A DNA stretch of 38,415 bases from Microbispora sp. (GTDB lineage: Bacteria > Actinomycetota > Actinomycetes > Streptosporangiales > Streptosporangiaceae), in assembly GCA_019689655.1 (NCBI GenBank), contig JADGHC010000004.1, positions 1-38,415 on the forward strand, in the 5' to 3' direction. The first letter of the stretch is position 1, and every line of letters begins with the position of its first letter. A program made the position numbers and the translations under genes. Of this stretch, positions 37,350 to 38,415 are shown in pieces. Below the pieces are notes generated by a model. The model made no database searches and was not told where the DNA came from. It saw nothing but the letters and a program-made list of their open reading frames with translations.

Positions 37350-37691
37350 TCAGAGGTTACTCTCGCCGCTCTCGCGTGCCGAACCACCGGAAGCGCCGAA
37401 GCGTATCGGTCCGCGGATGTCCCGAGCTTGGAGAACGGAGCCGTATTGAGAGCCTCCACTGACCACGTTCTGCACGTCGGGTGATCTTATCGTTGAATTA
37501 TGGGCCGCGCGACGCGCCCGAAACATGCCATGCAGTGTCAGCCCCAAGCCCGCTACCGCCGCCAGCGCCCCGACGACGCTCGCCATCTTGTCCGCTTTGT
37601 CGAGTCCAAGCACCGAGAAGTAGGCTGCGGTTCCCCCGACGGCAGCAAGGATGAGAAGGCCACCCACCCATTGCGATAATCGACCTGGCAT
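37350..37691 (-). CDS. Small two-TM protein with C-terminal amyloid-like motif (candidate effector)
   Basis: TM1 WVGGLLILAAVGGTAAYFSVLGL; TM2 MASVVGALAAVAGLGLTLHGMF; C-terminal SGGSQYGSVLQARDIRGPIRFG matching the NLR motif. Confidence 0.75.
   Translation of the reverse strand: MPGRLSQWVGGLLILAAVGGTAAYFSVLGLDKADKMASVVGALAAVAGLGLTLHGMFRARRAAHNSTIRSPDVQNVVSGGSQYGSVLQARDIRGPIRFGASGGSARESGESNL
37395..37460 (-). other. Candidate amyloid-signalling motif, effector copy
   Basis: SGGSQYGSVLQARDIRGPIRFG (residues 78-99 of the two-TM protein). Confidence 0.65.
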
Positions 37692-37858
37692 GACTTCTAT
37701 CCTGAGCGTTTCAGCCGGATGTGACTAGCCCCGGCAATTGGCAAACCAGATCAGTTACGCACTGCCTTGACCAGGAAACCTGTTGTAACCGTCTCTTTTC
37801 GTGATTTCGGACCTGCAGAGATTGCAGGCACGGTCATGTTCCCCACACGAGCAGGCCG

Positions 37859-38107
37859 TTATGACGCAGCCTGCTTCCGCTGCTCTGCGAGCCAGCCCGA
37901 CGGCAGAACGACCGCGCCGAGCGCGCCCGGGGCAGGCCGGTTGTCGATGTGCGGCCGGCCGTCTTGCTCGACCGGGAGCAGCAACCACCGGGCGGCGGGA
38001 CGGCTCGTCGCCTGGTCCGCGAGCCGTTCCAGCACGGCAAGCCGGTCGTACGGGCGAGCGGACTCCGAGGGTGTGACCTCCACCCATCGCCTGCTACCGG
38101 GCTCCAT
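37859..38107 (-). CDS. Small hypothetical protein
   Basis: MEPGSRRWVEVTPSESARPYDRLAVLERLADQATSRPAARWLLLPVEQDGRPHIDNRPAPGALGAVVLPSGWLAEQRKQAAS; balanced protein-like composition compared with the other frames. Confidence 0.5.
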   Translation of the reverse strand: MEPGSRRWVEVTPSESARPYDRLAVLERLADQATSRPAARWLLLPVEQDGRPHIDNRPAPGALGAVVLPSGWLAEQRKQAAS

Positions 38108-38415
38108 GAAGGCCCTCCTCCTTCGTTGGCACCGCAGCAATGATCATCCGGGACGAGACAGTACACGCAGGTTTCTCATCCCGGTAGAACCTGTCAGTCG
38201 GCGACCCAGGATTCCGATCTCCTTAGACGAGAACCGTTCCAAATCCTGGAGTCGCCTTCCTCCCCTATTGCGCACCGCAGGGGTGGAACGAGCTCTTCCC
38301 ACGTTTCCGGAGTCGTGATCTTTGGGGGTCGATAAGGGAAGGACTCTCGCCCAAACGACAGGACTAGCACCAGACGGGAAGCGCAAGACGCTGCACAAGA
38401 CGAAACCTCACCATT

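Noticed and set aside
38144-38398. 84-aa minus-strand ORF at the right edge
   Set aside because: No recognisable family and competing overlapping frames; insufficient support.

Overview
High-GC actinobacterial chromosomal window (probably a Streptosporangiales-like organism, inferred from composition and gene families only). Left to right: an HNH (DUF222/13E12-type) nuclease gene with a 21-bp minisatellite; a secreted protein plus DUF916-like membrane protein pair; a TetR regulator and DHA2-type MFS exporter with a candidate operator; a complete group 3b-like [NiFe]-hydrogenase operon with its maturation protease; a GAF-SpoIIE phosphatase and a tandem universal stress protein. A compact minus-strand operon (13682-17024) then encodes a HORMA-like protein, an 84-aa orphan, a TRIP13/Pch2-like AAA+ ATPase and a GTPase with a hydrophobic C-terminal domain, with no CD-NTase visible; this is my main candidate for an undescribed system. 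Next come a three-gene sensor/response-regulator operon, an SGNH esterase that appears to have lost its signal peptide, an OmpA-like lipoprotein, an atypical trpBA pair, and a PIN/5'-3' exonuclease, Erm-like methylase and NUDIX hydrolase run. The right end is rich in STAND NTPases: a STAND-WD40 gene with three apparent single-base deletions, and an NB-ARC/TPR protein whose N-terminal motif (GDVVQARDVHGGVHF) recurs at the C-terminus of a nearby two-TM protein (GSVLQARDIRGPIRF), a likely amyloid-signalling NLR/effector pair. No tRNA, rRNA or CRISPR was recognised. All family calls come from reading translations; no searches were run.
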